Shown here one piece after another: positions 25,701-40,700 of a stretch of DNA of 64,000 nucleotides. The notes below the pieces were generated by a model, which was given only the letters and a program-made list of their open reading frames with translations, was not told where the DNA came from and did no database searches. The DNA lies in contig JAIGNY010001187.1 of assembly GCA_020152595.1 (NCBI GenBank), forward strand, positions 463,001-527,000. Reading direction: 5' to 3'. This stretch comes from Chiridota heheva. Its lineage: Eukaryota; Echinodermata; Holothuroidea; Apodida; Chiridotidae. The stretch's first letter is position 1; each line of letters starts with the position of its first letter. A program made the position numbers and the translations under genes.

Positions 25701-28700
25701 ATTTCACGCTTCTTCACATAGCTCAGTCACATCACACGTACAACAAACATACTACATGCTAACCTACCAGTACCAGCTCAGCAAATTTTACTAATTGCAA
25801 TTTTTTGGTCACTTCCGATTTTACTTCATATTTTTTTAAATATTTTCTATAGTTTTATATATTCACTGGGTATACAAAGAGTAATTTTAAAGTTACTGCC
25901 AGTTGATTGTTTGCTATACTCCTTCATTAAATCCTAGTGTGAACCGTAGGTTGAAAGCTGTCACGTCGTACAGCAGAAACCCACTTCGAACGTCGATCAG
26001 AATCAGATGGAAATCAAGAAAACTTCTTTTCATTCCCCGGCACATGTTTAATATTGTAAACAGCAGTACAGCAAGATTCCGGCATAATTATCTTACAAAA
26101 ATAATCTTATATAACTACATGCAAGCGTATGTAAATTTAATTAAATGTACAGCAGACGACAGTGTTCCTGCCATACAAAATGGCGATGTAAACAAAGTCA
26201 TGTGACCTAATGACGTCAGCTGAAACACCCTTATTGACAGATACAGATATTATATTCATCAGGAAGAGCTTTAAATTCCGAACAAAATAGCTTTAAATTA
26301 CAACAAAGGCAACTGTAATTATGGCTAACAAAGCTTGGCTAACAAAGCTTGGCTAACAAAGCTTGGCTTACAAAGCTTGGCTAACAAAGCTTGGCTAACA
26401 AAGCTTGGCTAACAAAGCTTGGCTAACAAAGCTTGACAAATTTTCAATGTATGCAACAGTTGTGATATATGAAAGAGGACAGCTCAAATTCTTTGACTGA
26501 ATTCTTTAAATTTCTGTCCTAAAATTAAGTCACTGAATATCTGTAAAAGTATTTAAGTTTTGGTGAACCTAATTCTGTTTATTAAACAGTTAAATTTAGT
26601 GCTTCTTACGACATAAAAAATACATATGCATATTTCATACATTCTGCTTTAACATAATTGTTTACTTACCGTCATAGAAGTATGCCTCTATATCAGGTTG
26701 AGGTACATTCTCCATCATTAAACACTTTGCCTGCTCCGTGTACAGGGTCACTTTGGGGGTCTTGGATCGCACCAACTGGATGAACTTGGCAGCATACTGG
26801 TACTTCTTCCAGTACCTGGATGGTAAGTCGTGGTAGCTGTGTATGTTGGTACCATCTATGGGTGGTGACGGAGGTTTATCTGCCACTGGGAAGCCTTTAC
26901 CGTTGTTGGGCAGGTACACTGAAATCTGAATGTGGCACAAGGTAATAAAATGCTTCAGCAATTTCAAAAGGTAGGTGTCATGTGAAGCTCAAAGGTATAT
27001 GGACAAGTCGAGGTTTTATATTAACCAGAAAAAGTGTTAAATATTGAACAGAAAAGTCTTGAAATTACGTCAAAAGTACATGTAGTGTGGGAGTTATAGC
27101 TATTTAAAGTTTGAAGAGTTTTATATGTATTACAAAGTCGTGATGAATGAAAGAGAAGGCAGCTAAACATCTCTTCATGAAGCAATATCTTTCCTTAGGA
27201 GAAGTGATCCATCACTCATTCACAGTTAATGCACATTATTACCTTAGGCATTATGATACACAGCTATTTTTATCACCAGTTTGAGAAAACAAACCCCTCC
27301 CACTAAGACACTTAACACAGATGAGTGATTTCAATCACAAAAGTGCCTTGATTATTCAGCTCTGGCTTTCTGTAATCTTATACACACAAATAACCTTGGG
27401 CTACTTGACTGTGGTGTGCATGGGAATGGCAGATAAACATGCATTGTTCAGAGTGGAAGCACAATACACTGAACAGGAAGTCCGGTCGGTAATTGTCATA
27501 CCTGAGTTTTCAGGATTAATTCAGGTGTCAGGTGTGGGTAGGCCCAAAGAGAAACTTTTCGGCATGTTTTGAAATTTTGTCCCAATTTTCAGTCACTGAA
27601 AATCCCCAGACTGTTTTCTTTCAGTAAATTTTGATTGAGAGTATGATGGAGATTCAAAACTTCTTGGTCATATTCAACCTCTCCATTTGAGATAATGTTG
27701 GTAAAGGATTGAAAAACAATAAGTTAACATCAGAAAATTCATAGGTTTCCTCTGATGTCACACAATGTCAACAAAATTTGCACAATTTATTATAATGTGG
27801 CCTTAAAATTCATAATGTTGTAAAATGATCCATCTTTAACTAAATTTGATGAAACATATTGCTATTTTCACAGACTGAAGACATGGCTGTATAAATTCTT
27901 TCCTTAAAAAGCACAATCTATAATGAGATTTAAGGCTGACCTTTGAGTTCCACCCGATATACTGAATGACTGAGCACAACAACCAATTAATTAAATCACT
28001 TTCATTCCCTCAGACTTGAAACCTCTTGACCAACACCCCTCAGCTCAATCATGTTACAGAGTCAGGTAACATTGTTTTACCAAAGAGTGTATAAGTTTCT
28101 AAAGAGATGGAACTCCTTACGCATGAGTGGCACCTTAATGGGGGCTGCCATTTTGGGATACTGTCACATAATATCAGCACATGACAGCGAGTTGTACACG
28201 TAATGCGCACGCTGAGACCAAAATTTGAACAAGTTTCGGTCACATGACTGATTATGTGAATTTAACCGTTACGACGTAATCAGTTGAGTGCAGTGCATAC
28301 ACATGTCCAAAAAACCTAAGCTAGCATGGACCTGTTGAATGAGTGTGCGCTGTGTGCGTGGTAAATGTCAGGTGACGATAACATGTGACAGTCTCCCAAA
28401 TGGCAGCCTCCAAAATGGCGCCAATTTTTTAGCGTTACAGGTGTAGGAGTTCCATCTCCTTAGAAGCATATACTTCTTGGTTTTATGACCATATATTAAA
28501 TTTGAATATGGCCCAAAAGTCTGCTGGCATGTTTTCATTGATGACAAGGAGGTGATACATTTATTTAGATTCCTACAAACCCAAAAGATCAACCTAATAT
28601 GATTGTACTAACCTTACCCCTATAATTGACATAAGAGGTGAGCTTAATTCCCCCAAACCTCCTAAACTAGCTACAACTATTACTTGAATACTATTGAAAT

Positions 28701-31700
28701 TCATTTCAATTTTCCATTTCACCAGTTAAACAAAACAATCATAGATTTACTGTTATATTCGAATACTGAGCTAAATACTCCTAAACCTTAGTTAACAGCT
28801 AGATAAAATTATTATTTAAATTACCTTCATTTTTATCATTTAAAGGATTAGTACAGGGGTCAAGCAAATTTACATTATATGAAAGAGGACTTTAAAAGAC
28901 ACAAAATGGTAAAGGAAGCATTCAAAAATCTTATTTTATTAAGGAATTATTAAAGTTTAAAGCTGTCATATCTGTGTGGAAATGACTGGTGTACTAAGTC
29001 TGCTATGGAAGGTTGGCGCCTTCATCCTCACATTCTTAACAATTTTTAATGTATATTGATGAAAATTAATTACACTTTTTTACAGTAAATCATAATTAAG
29101 CATACTAGATTCTGTTTTAATACTTTCTTGACATAATCAATGGCTGTTAAGCCACAAAATCACAGGTTAAAATAATAGAATACACAGACTTTGACCAATC
29201 TGAGGCTATGTATAACATCACAACTAGTTTAATTTTAGTCGTTTCTACACATATGATACCAAACTATAAACTTGAATATCTCCTTAACGGAATAAGAATT
29301 TTGAATGCTTTCTCCACCATTTTGTTTCTTTTGAAGTCCTCTATCATCAGAGATGGACTTGCTTGACCCTTGAAATAATCCTTTAAACGGCAAAAATGAG
29401 AACAATTCACAGATATACTATTGTTTTTACCTGCATTCCATCGGAGGATATCCTGTGAACTTCAACCACTCGATCACAACCATCCTTCTTCTTCAAGAAT
29501 TCCAAACAAACTTCTCCACCAACCAGAATACTGACCTGAGGATGAAACATTTCAAGATGTCACATGATCAACTTACAGACCGGTGAAAGATTTAAAGATG
29601 TCACATGATCAACTTACAGACGGGTGAAACATTTAGAGATGTCACATGATCAACTTACAGACAAATGAAACATTTAAAGATGTCACATGATCAACTTACA
29701 GACGAGTGAAACATTTAAATATGTCACATGATCAACTTACAGACAGGTGAAATATTTAAAGATGTCACATGATCAACTTACGGACGGGTGAAACATTTCA
29801 AGATGTTACATGATCAACTTACAGACAAATGAAACATTTAAAGATGTCACATGATCAACTTACAGACAAATGAAACATTTAAAGATGTCACATGATCAAC
29901 TTACAGACGGGTGAAACATTTAAAGATGTCACATGATCAACTTACAGACGGGTGAAACATTTAAAGATGTCACATGATCAACTTACAGACGGGTGAAACA
30001 TTTAAAGATGTCACATGATCAACTTACCGACGGGTGAAACATTTGAAGATGTCACATGATCAACTTACAGATGGGTGAAACGTTTAAAGATGTCACATGA
30101 TCAACTTACAGACGGGGAAGTTATTATTAAGTAAGTATATAGTATTTTTTTTCTGCGGGGCATCGCCGCTCCAATTAAAGATATAAGCTGAAAATCCTTA
30201 CTCTACTATGCGGCGATAGTATCGCCGTTTTCAAACCATCTTTTTCTAAAAATAACATCGGGACTTTACCACAGTCCTATAGGAGTAATCTTGGTATCAA
30301 TTTAAAGTACTTGGATATTTCTTTCACAAAATGAAACTTTTTTATAGGGGTCATATTACAGAATTTTGAGAAAAAGTACATTTAAAAAGGGTAAAACTCA
30401 AAAAATTTCTTCCAAATCTTACAATAACTTCAAGATCACATTTTTGCTTCAAAATCAAACACGCAAGTCCTAAGACATGATAGCATTGGTTTCTGGTCTA
30501 ATTTTTATAATCCCTACCTGCAATCTTTTGTTCTGGAGAAATTCCTTTAAATTTTCATGAATTTCTGCCATTTTGTACCCAGTTTTTTCAAAAAAATCGT
30601 GTACCCAAACCAGACATGCTTCGTTGAACCGCCGTTCGAAAGTGCTTAAAATTTCCTTTTATTTGATATATAATTTCCTAAATTGGCTTTCATTAATCAA
30701 AAGATAAATATCTTAACCTCTATTCCAACCAAACTTGTAACGAAAGAAAATGAAAGTAAAGTTGTCAAAAATGCATATGAAAAAAAAGTTACAAAAATTG
30801 GGATCGCTTTTTTCAAAGCCATGGTAGAGTAAGGGTTAAAGAGGTATGAAATTGTCATCCATAAAGACCCGCATAAGCTGTCAACGCAAATCTGAATAAA
30901 TACATCCTTAAAAGCTACGCAATGCCCCTGACCTACATTAATCTAATTCAGCTAATGTATTCATGCATTAGCAGCTATATATTAATGTTAACGCATTTGG
31001 GAAATATATTAAAATTCCCTACAAATGCGCTTTACAATTTGTTGAGCATTAACATTCACATTAAAACAGAAAAATAACCAGTCTGAGAATTCAAATAGTT
31101 AATCCTCTTTCTGGTTCAGATACGATATCAATCCAATTTCATGTGCACCGCCCCCCACCCATTTTATTTTCATTTCTGGAAATAATATTTCCTGCAAATT
31201 TAGTTTAATATTGAACAACACCTCCCTTCCCTCCCCCCCCCCCTTCCCCACGCACACACTGTTCCCTCGTTCCTTGCTAATCAAAGTTGGAAGAATTTTT
31301 AATGTATGTACAAATTGTGCTGTATGAAAGAGAGGGCAGTTAAAAATCTCTAATGTAATTCTTTAAATTTTAGTCCTAAATTTCAGTCACTGAAATTCAG
31401 ACTGTATTCTCCTGCTAGATATTGATTGAGAAGTACTGTATGGTAATTCAAAACCTCTTCTTCGTATTCAACCTCTCCCTTTTAAATAACATTGGGGAAG
31501 GATTGAAAAACAATAAGTTAACATAAGGAAATTTACTGGCTTTCCTGTGTCGATGTCACAAAATTTCAATACAATTTGCATAATTTATTATAATAAGGCG
31601 TGAAAATAAAAAATGTTGTAATATGGTCAATATTTAACCAATTTTGATGATATTTTTTGCTATTTTCATTAGTTAAAGCCTGTTTTCATGAGTTACAACC

Positions 31701-34700
31701 TATTTTCTGGGTTATAGCCTATTTTCATGGGTTATAGCCTATTTTCATGGGTTATAGCCTGTTTTCATGGGTTATAGCCTATTTTCATGGGTTATAGCCT
31801 ATTTTCATGGGTTATAGCCTGTTTTCATGGGTTATAGCCTGTTTTCATGGGTTATAGCCTGTTTTCATGGGTTATAGCCAATTTTCATGGGTTATAGCCT
31901 ATTTTCATGGTTTATAGCCTGTTTTCATGGTTTATAGCCTATTTTCATGGGTTATAGACTATTTTCATAGGTTATACCCTATTTTCCCCCAAATAAGATA
32001 AACTTGTTGCTACCTGTCCATAGATAAGACTCGGATAATGGTATCATCATCATCATACTTAATAACAATACATCTGATCACATTCATCAGGTTCACTTAC
32101 CACAGCATTTCTGGAGCATTGTCTAATAGGACGGAGCCTTTTTGCATTGAGGGGAGGGGTGAGTGACATCAATGTCCCTAATTGGTTCTCTGTCCTTGGA
32201 TTTACTCCTTTGGTACTTCTCAACTTTGAATCACTTTTCGCTCTAGACATCCCACTCTGCTGATCTGCAGGATCTGATTTTGCTAAGTACCTCTGGATGG
32301 TAGGAGGATCACCCTCAGAATTATGGTACCCTAAATGTGGTGCTGTTGTAGTTTGATGTGATGTGTTGAACCTATCATCGTCAATGTGTTTATCCAATAA
32401 CAGGTCAGCATGGTCAGTATGATAAGTCCTCAGGTCATGTTTGGGGGCTGAACCCTCCTCCTGACATAAATTCTCGTCTTTCTCTTTAAATTCCGCTGAC
32501 CCTGACAATAATTTGCTATTTTCAATCCCATCAAGAACGTTCTGATTCTGTTTCAAATGGCTCTTTGAATTATGGGAACCGCAGGACATCTTTGCCATGG
32601 AGAGACCACTTTCTTCCCAAAAACCTGACGACTTCTTTTGACTGGAGTATGTGGTGTGACCATGTAAATGTTTGTCAGATCCATTATTGCACTTGGATTG
32701 ATCTTCTGTGTCACTATCGTTGTTTGATAAACTGGATAAAAATTTGGCAGTTGCAGCTACAAGATTTTCAGTGTCGAACTCTCTCTTGCTACCTGCCAAA
32801 AAAGGAAGCAAATAAAGAAGTTACAGACGGGACTCTACTTTAATAGACATATGCTATAATTTGGTTTTTTTTTTTCAATCCACTTTCCTAGATTAGAAAT
32901 GTATATAAGTACAATACAGTGTATTTAACTTTGATAGCATTATCTACTTTTTTTGGAACAAAATGAAAGAATTTGCTATCAAAAAGTAAAAATGTAATAA
33001 ATTTTTTTCAAAAATAGCAATAAAATCTTTAGGATCAGCACTTTTATCGACATTCAGCCTGCAATCATATACATATAGTTTACTTTAGCCTTATGTTATG
33101 CTATTCTATACATACCTTGTACTAGTGCTGTCACGATATGTGAATATCAAAACAAAAATATGTGAACCAAGAATTTTATGCTTTTACAAAAAATTACAGC
33201 AAATCTGATAATTTTTATGTTTGCCTTTCTTAGATCTAAAGTTGTATTGGTAAACTTGAAATTTGAAAGCCCTCTATTTGAGATCTGGAGCAGTGATCCT
33301 AAATTACTATTATTATCATTATCATTATTATTATTATTATTGTTATTTCATTCAATGTTCAGACCTGCAGCCTATCACATATAAGTACATTGATTTAACA
33401 ATATCTGATCAAAGAAAATAATTAATAGTATTTTAAATACGAAAAGGCACGGACATAAACACAAAATACATGCCCATACCAAAAAATGTAATAAAAAAAA
33501 AAAGGATAGTCAAAACCAAATAGATAATGGGATCATTAAGCAATAAAGTAATTATTGATTTATACAACATAATAATTATGCTAAAGATTCTTTGCGCTTT
33601 TGAAGAGCTTTGTATATGAACCTGGCTAAATTTAAATGTTAAAGATTTGCTTGTAATTCTTAAAAGTGTTTCAAACAAAGCATATGAGTGGTGGTGATTA
33701 GTGGTCCTAAAGTGGTCCTTATTTAGATATCGTGAGAAATTGCGATATAGTGAGAAATCGCGATATAGTGAGAAATCGCGATATAATGAGAAATCGCGAT
33801 ATAGTGAGAAATCGCGATATAGTGAGAAATCGCGATATAGTGAGAAATCGCGATATAGTGAGAAATCGCGATATTTTTGTCCATGATAATTAATTTATCC
33901 AAATCGTGACAGTCCTACCTTGTTCATGGTGGGCCGTCTGGCTGTCCCTCACTGGTGGAGATGGAGGGTGCCTCTGGTACGGATCTTTCCACCTGACCTC
34001 CTCCTGTCTCTCTCGCATTCTCCCAAACCCTGGATCATCCTCCTGACTCGGATTCCTCTCCTCCTCAGAGAGGATCGGTGTCAGACTTGATGGAGGAAGC
34101 GCTCTGAGAGGACGGTTTCTTGATGATGACAGATGGCTACCGCTGTTAAAGCCTCCAGATGATGTTGCCATGGTAACGAGCCCGCTGTCGTGGGAAGCCT
34201 CGATTGCCCTCTAAGAAAGGAGAAGATACTTTGTTCAACATAATGTCTCATGAAACAATTACCCATGCACTGACTAACTTGCTGGCAATCATCTTCTAAA
34301 ATACTTTCCCAATCAAATCTAAATTTACTGCTTTTTAAAGTATTTCTCTTGACAATATTTTGTCTTTTACCCATAAATTTCACAAAAAAACATTAGGTAC
34401 AAATTCTGCAATAAACAGGGAAGAGGAAATCTTTCCTTAACCTTCCATTCTATGTATTATGAAAGTTGATCACTATTACTCAATTACCCCCATAAGCATC
34501 TTCAACTTAATTTGTTGTGAGTATTATTATTATTATTGTTATTATTATTATTATCATTATTATCATTATTATTATTATTATTTCATTCAATGTTCAGACC
34601 TCAAGCCTATTACATACAAATATAAGTACATTGATTTATTAATTTCTGATCAAAGAAAAGAATTAATATTGTTTTAAACACAAAAAAACACGAACGTAGA

Positions 34701-37700
34701 CACAAAATACATGTCCAGACCCAAAAAACGTAATCAAAAACAAATGAATATTCACAACAAAAGGATAATGGAATCATTGAGCAATAAAGTATTTATCTAT
34801 TTATACAACATAATAATTATGCTAAAGATTCTTTGGGCTTTGGAAGAGCTTTGTATATGAACCTGGCTAAAATTAAACTTCAAGAAATGCTTGTAGTCAG
34901 GACATTTACGACAAGAAACACTAACGGAATATTCATCTGAATAGAGGAGTATGAAAGAAACAATTTGGTGTACAAATCGTGTTGATATCTTATTTGAATA
35001 TATTTGCACAATAATTAACATTATCATCACAAAATGGTTGCTCATTTATCCTATTTCAAGAATTAATCAGTAAGCCTACTCATTAATATTCATGACATCA
35101 CTACCACAACATTAGAACAAATGTATAGACCATAACGCATCTGTGTACCACTTATGGCATAAATCTGATATACCGTTCATGATATGGTTTTTACATCATT
35201 TAGCACTTTCACATTAAGCACCCCTACTATGCATATTATTGAAATCTGTTGATACTGCAATATAAGCATTTACACAATAACCAATATCATCATGCCCAGT
35301 AAGATGCAAAACGGACATTCGGTTGCTCATTTATCACGTTTTTAAAATTGTCACTTTAAGCCCTGCCCACTTATTAATATGCATGATATTACCACAAAAT
35401 ACAATAGGGCACATCTTAAGGTCATGGGCTATCTGTGTACCAAATATGATATGAATTCAGTTTACCGTTCTTGAGATACCATGTTTACAAGCTCTTTTCA
35501 GCAAAAACCTATTAAGCCCCGCCCACTATGCATATTATTGTAATTCACATTTAAGACTGTGAACATGTACACACCAGCTAACATCATAATCAAACTACAT
35601 ATGAAACAAAACAGACATGTCATTGTTCAAATATGAGCATTTCAAGATTTAAACATTAAGCCCTGCCTACTCATTAATAAACATGACATCAATGTCAAAA
35701 TCAATAGGGCAGATCTACATACCATGGGCAATCTGTGTACCACATATGAATATGAATCCAATGTATCGTTCATGAGATATAGCACTTACGAGCTTGCTGT
35801 CACAGTCACACATACATACATACACACACATGCCAGCCTAGGTTCCTTATAACTTATTACTAACTCGTACCAACAATTTTAAGTGACATTCTTTACATTA
35901 TTTTTGGCCTAATAACATACCAGTTCCGCAAAATTTTTAGAGCAGATTTAATTTTCTTTCGGGTACCCACACCCAATATTTTTGTACCAGGTATCGGGCG
36001 GGTACCCACGTACATGACTCAGTCTTAGAGGCAACACGGATAATTTTCAAAGTCTCTGGTATGACCTGATCCAAGATTGAGCCTGGGTCTCCTGGTTGAA
36101 ACCAAGCAGTCCCTTCAAAATAATTTTCACAGAAAATCTAGCTAGATAAATTCATAGCTGGCTGAGTGTTGTATAAAAACTAGAATATAAGCACTTTGTA
36201 GAGCGCATACCTCTGCCCTAATTGCAAGTCCAACATGCCTAGAATAGCTTTAGAGTTCATTTGATACCCATACCCACTATAATCTACCTCAGAAATCCTA
36301 GGCTAACCAATATTCATCCCTAAGTTTTGATATTCATCCCTAAGTTTTGATATTCATCCCGAAGTTTTGATCTGTAAGGATCACTTGCATTATGAACACT
36401 TGAAGATTATCTTTTGACAGATTTCTTCCAGGACCATATCATTGTTTTTAGTTTCATTCAGGCTAAGCATTCATTGTTTGAGTTCCACGCAGTCAGAATT
36501 TACTTTCCAACATTTTTCATTCATGGCAGAAAGCAATTGTTCTTATTACATTGATAGTAGAGGCCACTTGATTTAATTTTCAAGAAGTCCAGAAAATTGA
36601 TTGTTGGATTCTTTTCATGGCATGAATTCATTGTTCATCATATTCCATTGGGAAGTTTCAACTATGTTTTGACAGCCTTACCCTAAACATCCCCACCCAT
36701 CAATTTCTGTCCTTCCCTTGTATCAATATGTCTCAAATATATATCAATTGTTCAGTAAGCAATAATAAAACCACACACACATCAAATTCAATCCAAATCC
36801 AATCATCAGTTCTTGAGATATTCTAATGACACCTTAAAATGTCCCCAACCCCTCCATTTGCACCCTTCCCTAATCCAATGTCTCAAATTGTATTCACCTC
36901 TTTCTTAAGGAGTAACAAAACCCCACATCAAATGTGATCCAAATCCAAATCTTGAGATATCTTGATGACAAACAAATGGTTTGGTTTGGTTTGACTAGCC
37001 CCGTGACTGTCAAGAGTCAAACACGCCAAGAGGTGTTAAATAATTAAGGTGCAAAGGTTAGGAAAGAGATGATTGGAAGAGGAATAAGGATCTAGAGAAG
37101 TGAAAATTTTTGGAGGAACTGAGTTGTGGAAGAAAAGGTGGTAAGAAGGAGAGAGGGGGAGGGATGTGAGATAGGAAAGGATGGGGGTGTGAGGGGATTA
37201 AATCAAGTGGAAAAGGTTGCTGTTGCGGAGGAAGGTGATAATGTTGGAGAGGGATTGTTATTGAAGAAGTCAGAAATAGTGGTGGCAGGGGATAGGAAAG
37301 ATCTGGAGTTGGCGTAAATCAGACAGGTTAAGAAGATATGATTGATTCAGTATTGCAAGTGGGGCAGATAGGTTTGGGAGAGCCAGAAAGGAGGTAGGAG
37401 TGGGTGAGATAGGTGTGGCCAAGGCAAATGTGGGTGATGACCAGTCCTCTCTGTGAATGTGACTTAGTAGGGGAGGATTGATGCCTACTTTGGGATTGAT
37501 AGTGTGAAGTTTATGGAGGTATTTTGGCGAAAGTCAGAGTGAGTGAGATATGGATAGAAGAAATTTGGTTCAACAGAGCATTATTGGCCGCTCTGTCAGC
37601 CCTTTTGTTCCAGGGATACCGACGTGGCTGGGGATCCAGAAGAAGATGATTTTCCTGCCATAGGAGGAGAGAGTGTGCATTTTCTTTAAGATTTGTAAGA

Positions 37701-40700
37701 TGAGGGAATTAGACCAGCATATGTTGAGGATGCCTGTGAGGATTGATTTGGAGTCAGAGAAGATGACAAAGCGAGAATGGAAGGAGAGTTCTGCAAAGTT
37801 TAAAGCTAGGAGGATAGCCTTTGCCTCAGCAGAATAGATAGAGGCTCCGTCTGGTAATCTCAAAGAAAGGTTAAGGTCGGGGCAGGCGGCGGCAGCTGAG
37901 GTACCTTCATGTGTGGATCCGTTGGTAAAAAGGAGTAGTTGTGGAAGTGTCTACTGAGTTGACAGTATTTGGAGCAAAAAATGGCTGGGTTGTGATGAGC
38001 TTTCCTGAAAGAAGAGAGGCCTAGGAAGAAAGACAAACAAACAAACAAATGGAGGGAAAAACATAACCTCGGGCCAACTTCGTTGGCAGGGTAAATAGGA
38101 CTCCATTTAAAGAAGGTACTGAGGTCACATACTTATGCTATATTTGTCCATTAGTGTGCAGTCATGAAAAAGTTCTCCTACCCTATCTTTCTACCATCAG
38201 ATTAAAACCATGAATGTCAAGTTATGAATACACCATGCACATCAAATTATAAATTACTGTTTTTCTCACCTGACCACTTGGAAATCTTTTGCTTATTTCT
38301 TTGTGATATGAAAACGCTGCTTTATTCATAAACGCGTGATCCAAGATTCCGGAGAGGGAGATTCGATCATTGGGGTCCTTCCTCAGCAGTTTTGAGATCA
38401 AGTCTTGCGCCTCCAGAGATATATTCTTGGGCATTCTGTACTCTCCTAAAACCACTTTATTCAATGTTGTTTTGACACCCTCAGTGTCAAATGGAGGCTT
38501 CCTGTCATAAAGGTGAACAGCATGCACCCCAGGGACCACACATCCGATTCTAGGCCATGGGCACTTCGAGTCGCAATTTCTGGGGAAATATAGTTTGGGG
38601 TTCCGCACATCGTGTAGTGCTTATCACTTGGGAGCTTCAGCCTGGTCGCCAAGCCAAAGTCAGCAATTTTCTGTAACAAAATATCATAAATATTCTTTCA
38701 GTACATCAGAATTGTGCACCATAAGTTGATCAAGCAAAGATTAAATTGTTGTATCATTTAAATCTACAATCATAGCTGAAAGTGTTGGGATAAAAACACT
38801 AATTATTTCACCGTCATTTCCCCCGCCTACTCCATTCAATGTAGATGGAGACGAGATGTTGTAGTAGTCATTCCTTCATAACTGCTGCTCAAATATTCAC
38901 TTGGTTGGATACCCGGGAACTTCGTGACCCGAGGTCATGAGACCACATAGTAACCACGCACTGCTGGAGTGAAAACAAAGCAATCAGCTGTGTTTGTTTA
39001 CATGCCATATGTACCGCACACAGTAAACGCATATGGACTTGCCCACGTATATCGCCCAAAGGTTTGTTTTCACTCCAGCAAATGATGTAATCTCCCAGAT
39101 GTGACGTTGCACCGACCAAGTGAATACACAAGATACATGATACTGCTAAGAAGCACTCAAGTTACAGAAAATCAAAAATATAAACAATTATAAAGGGTTT
39201 CTTGATAATGACAGAACTGTATAAAGTATCATAAATTGTTTTCTTCTTTGAGAATTTTTTTTGAATAACTTTCTTGTTATCACGACCATATATATCTTGT
39301 ATACTTACACAGTGCATGTCATCCGTGAGCAAAATATTAGCCAGAGTGAGGTCTCTGTGCAGGATTCCATGGGAATGGAGATACAACAAGCCCAAGACAA
39401 TCTCCTTCAAGAAATGTTGGGCTAGAGGAAACAGAAGAAACATTTTGTTAAACATACACATTTGGAAACTAGCCCTTATAGTTTTTGAGTTATCAGTGAT
39501 CAAAATTTGATCCATTTTGAATTTATTATGAATTTGTAATGTATGGCAGGGCAGACAGCTGAAATCTTTATGTAATTCTTTTCAATTTCTTCTCTTACTC
39601 GCAGTTACTGAGAAGATACCGTATTTGACGTAATAAGCACCTGGAGCACTTACGAAAATAAAATTGCACCACTTTTTAGGTCCAAAATTTCTTCCTAATA
39701 AGCACCCATGCTCTGGGGTCACATACAGTGTCCTTTTCCAATTGGTTCAATACTAGCCCTACAATAACCACCATATTGTTAGCGTCAGATGCAAAATAAT
39801 GTAACAAAACTTATTTAAGTCTTTAAATTAATTAATAAATTTATGTTATCACTTAAAAAAATGTTGGGTGGGTGCTTATTAGAGCAGAGGCGCTTAAATA
39901 CGTTGAATATAGTATTTCTTTTCCTGCAAGAATTTGATTAGGGGTGTATCAAAGACAAAAAATCTCAAGCACCATTAAAAGTTGTATGTTAGACCCTACT
40001 TATAAGTACTGGAATTCCTTTCTGAAAGTCTTGATTTACCCCTGCCTTAACTACCATGAGTCATTCATGAACATGAAGATGAATTATTGTTTTTAACTTA
40101 TCATGTGTGAAATATATGATGTAGCACAACTAAGACGATGCTAAAACTTTAAATAATTCTGTGAAATGTTTTTCAAATTTTCAAGGTATGGTACGTTAGA
40201 CTGGGTATTTTATACCTTTTCTCAAGATTTACAGAGATGCCACGGCCATTTGATAAACCAGTTGTGAAGCACTGGTGAATGGAGATCCACTGGGGATTGA
40301 ACCCGGGACCTACAGCTTGCCAAGCCGATGCTATGATGGCTAGACCACGCAGGTATGTACTTTCAAAATACAAAATAAACTGTCTATTTAAACAGTGCAC
40401 AAGTCTCACCTTCATGTTCACTCAAAAGTTTTCGCTTTGATTTCAGGTACCTGCTCAGCTCTCCATTCTTGCACATTTCTACGACCAGGTAGACGTAATT
40501 TTCATCTTCAAAATAACTGTACAACTGATGAAGACAAACAAGAAAGAAAACATAATTATACAAGAAAAAATCAATATAAAATTTGTACCTATAATTCCTA
40601 TAACTGATAACACATATGTAACAGCACTTTTCCTGCAAACTGTGCATACCAATTTCTGATAATATTTTTATAAGAAATTAGCAAATGATTTTGAAATATT

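Noticed and set aside
26323..26434. HindIII-site array considered as cloning or linker contamination
   Set aside because: The 14-bp unit has extra non-linker bases and a natural variant, and it sits in continuous intron sequence.
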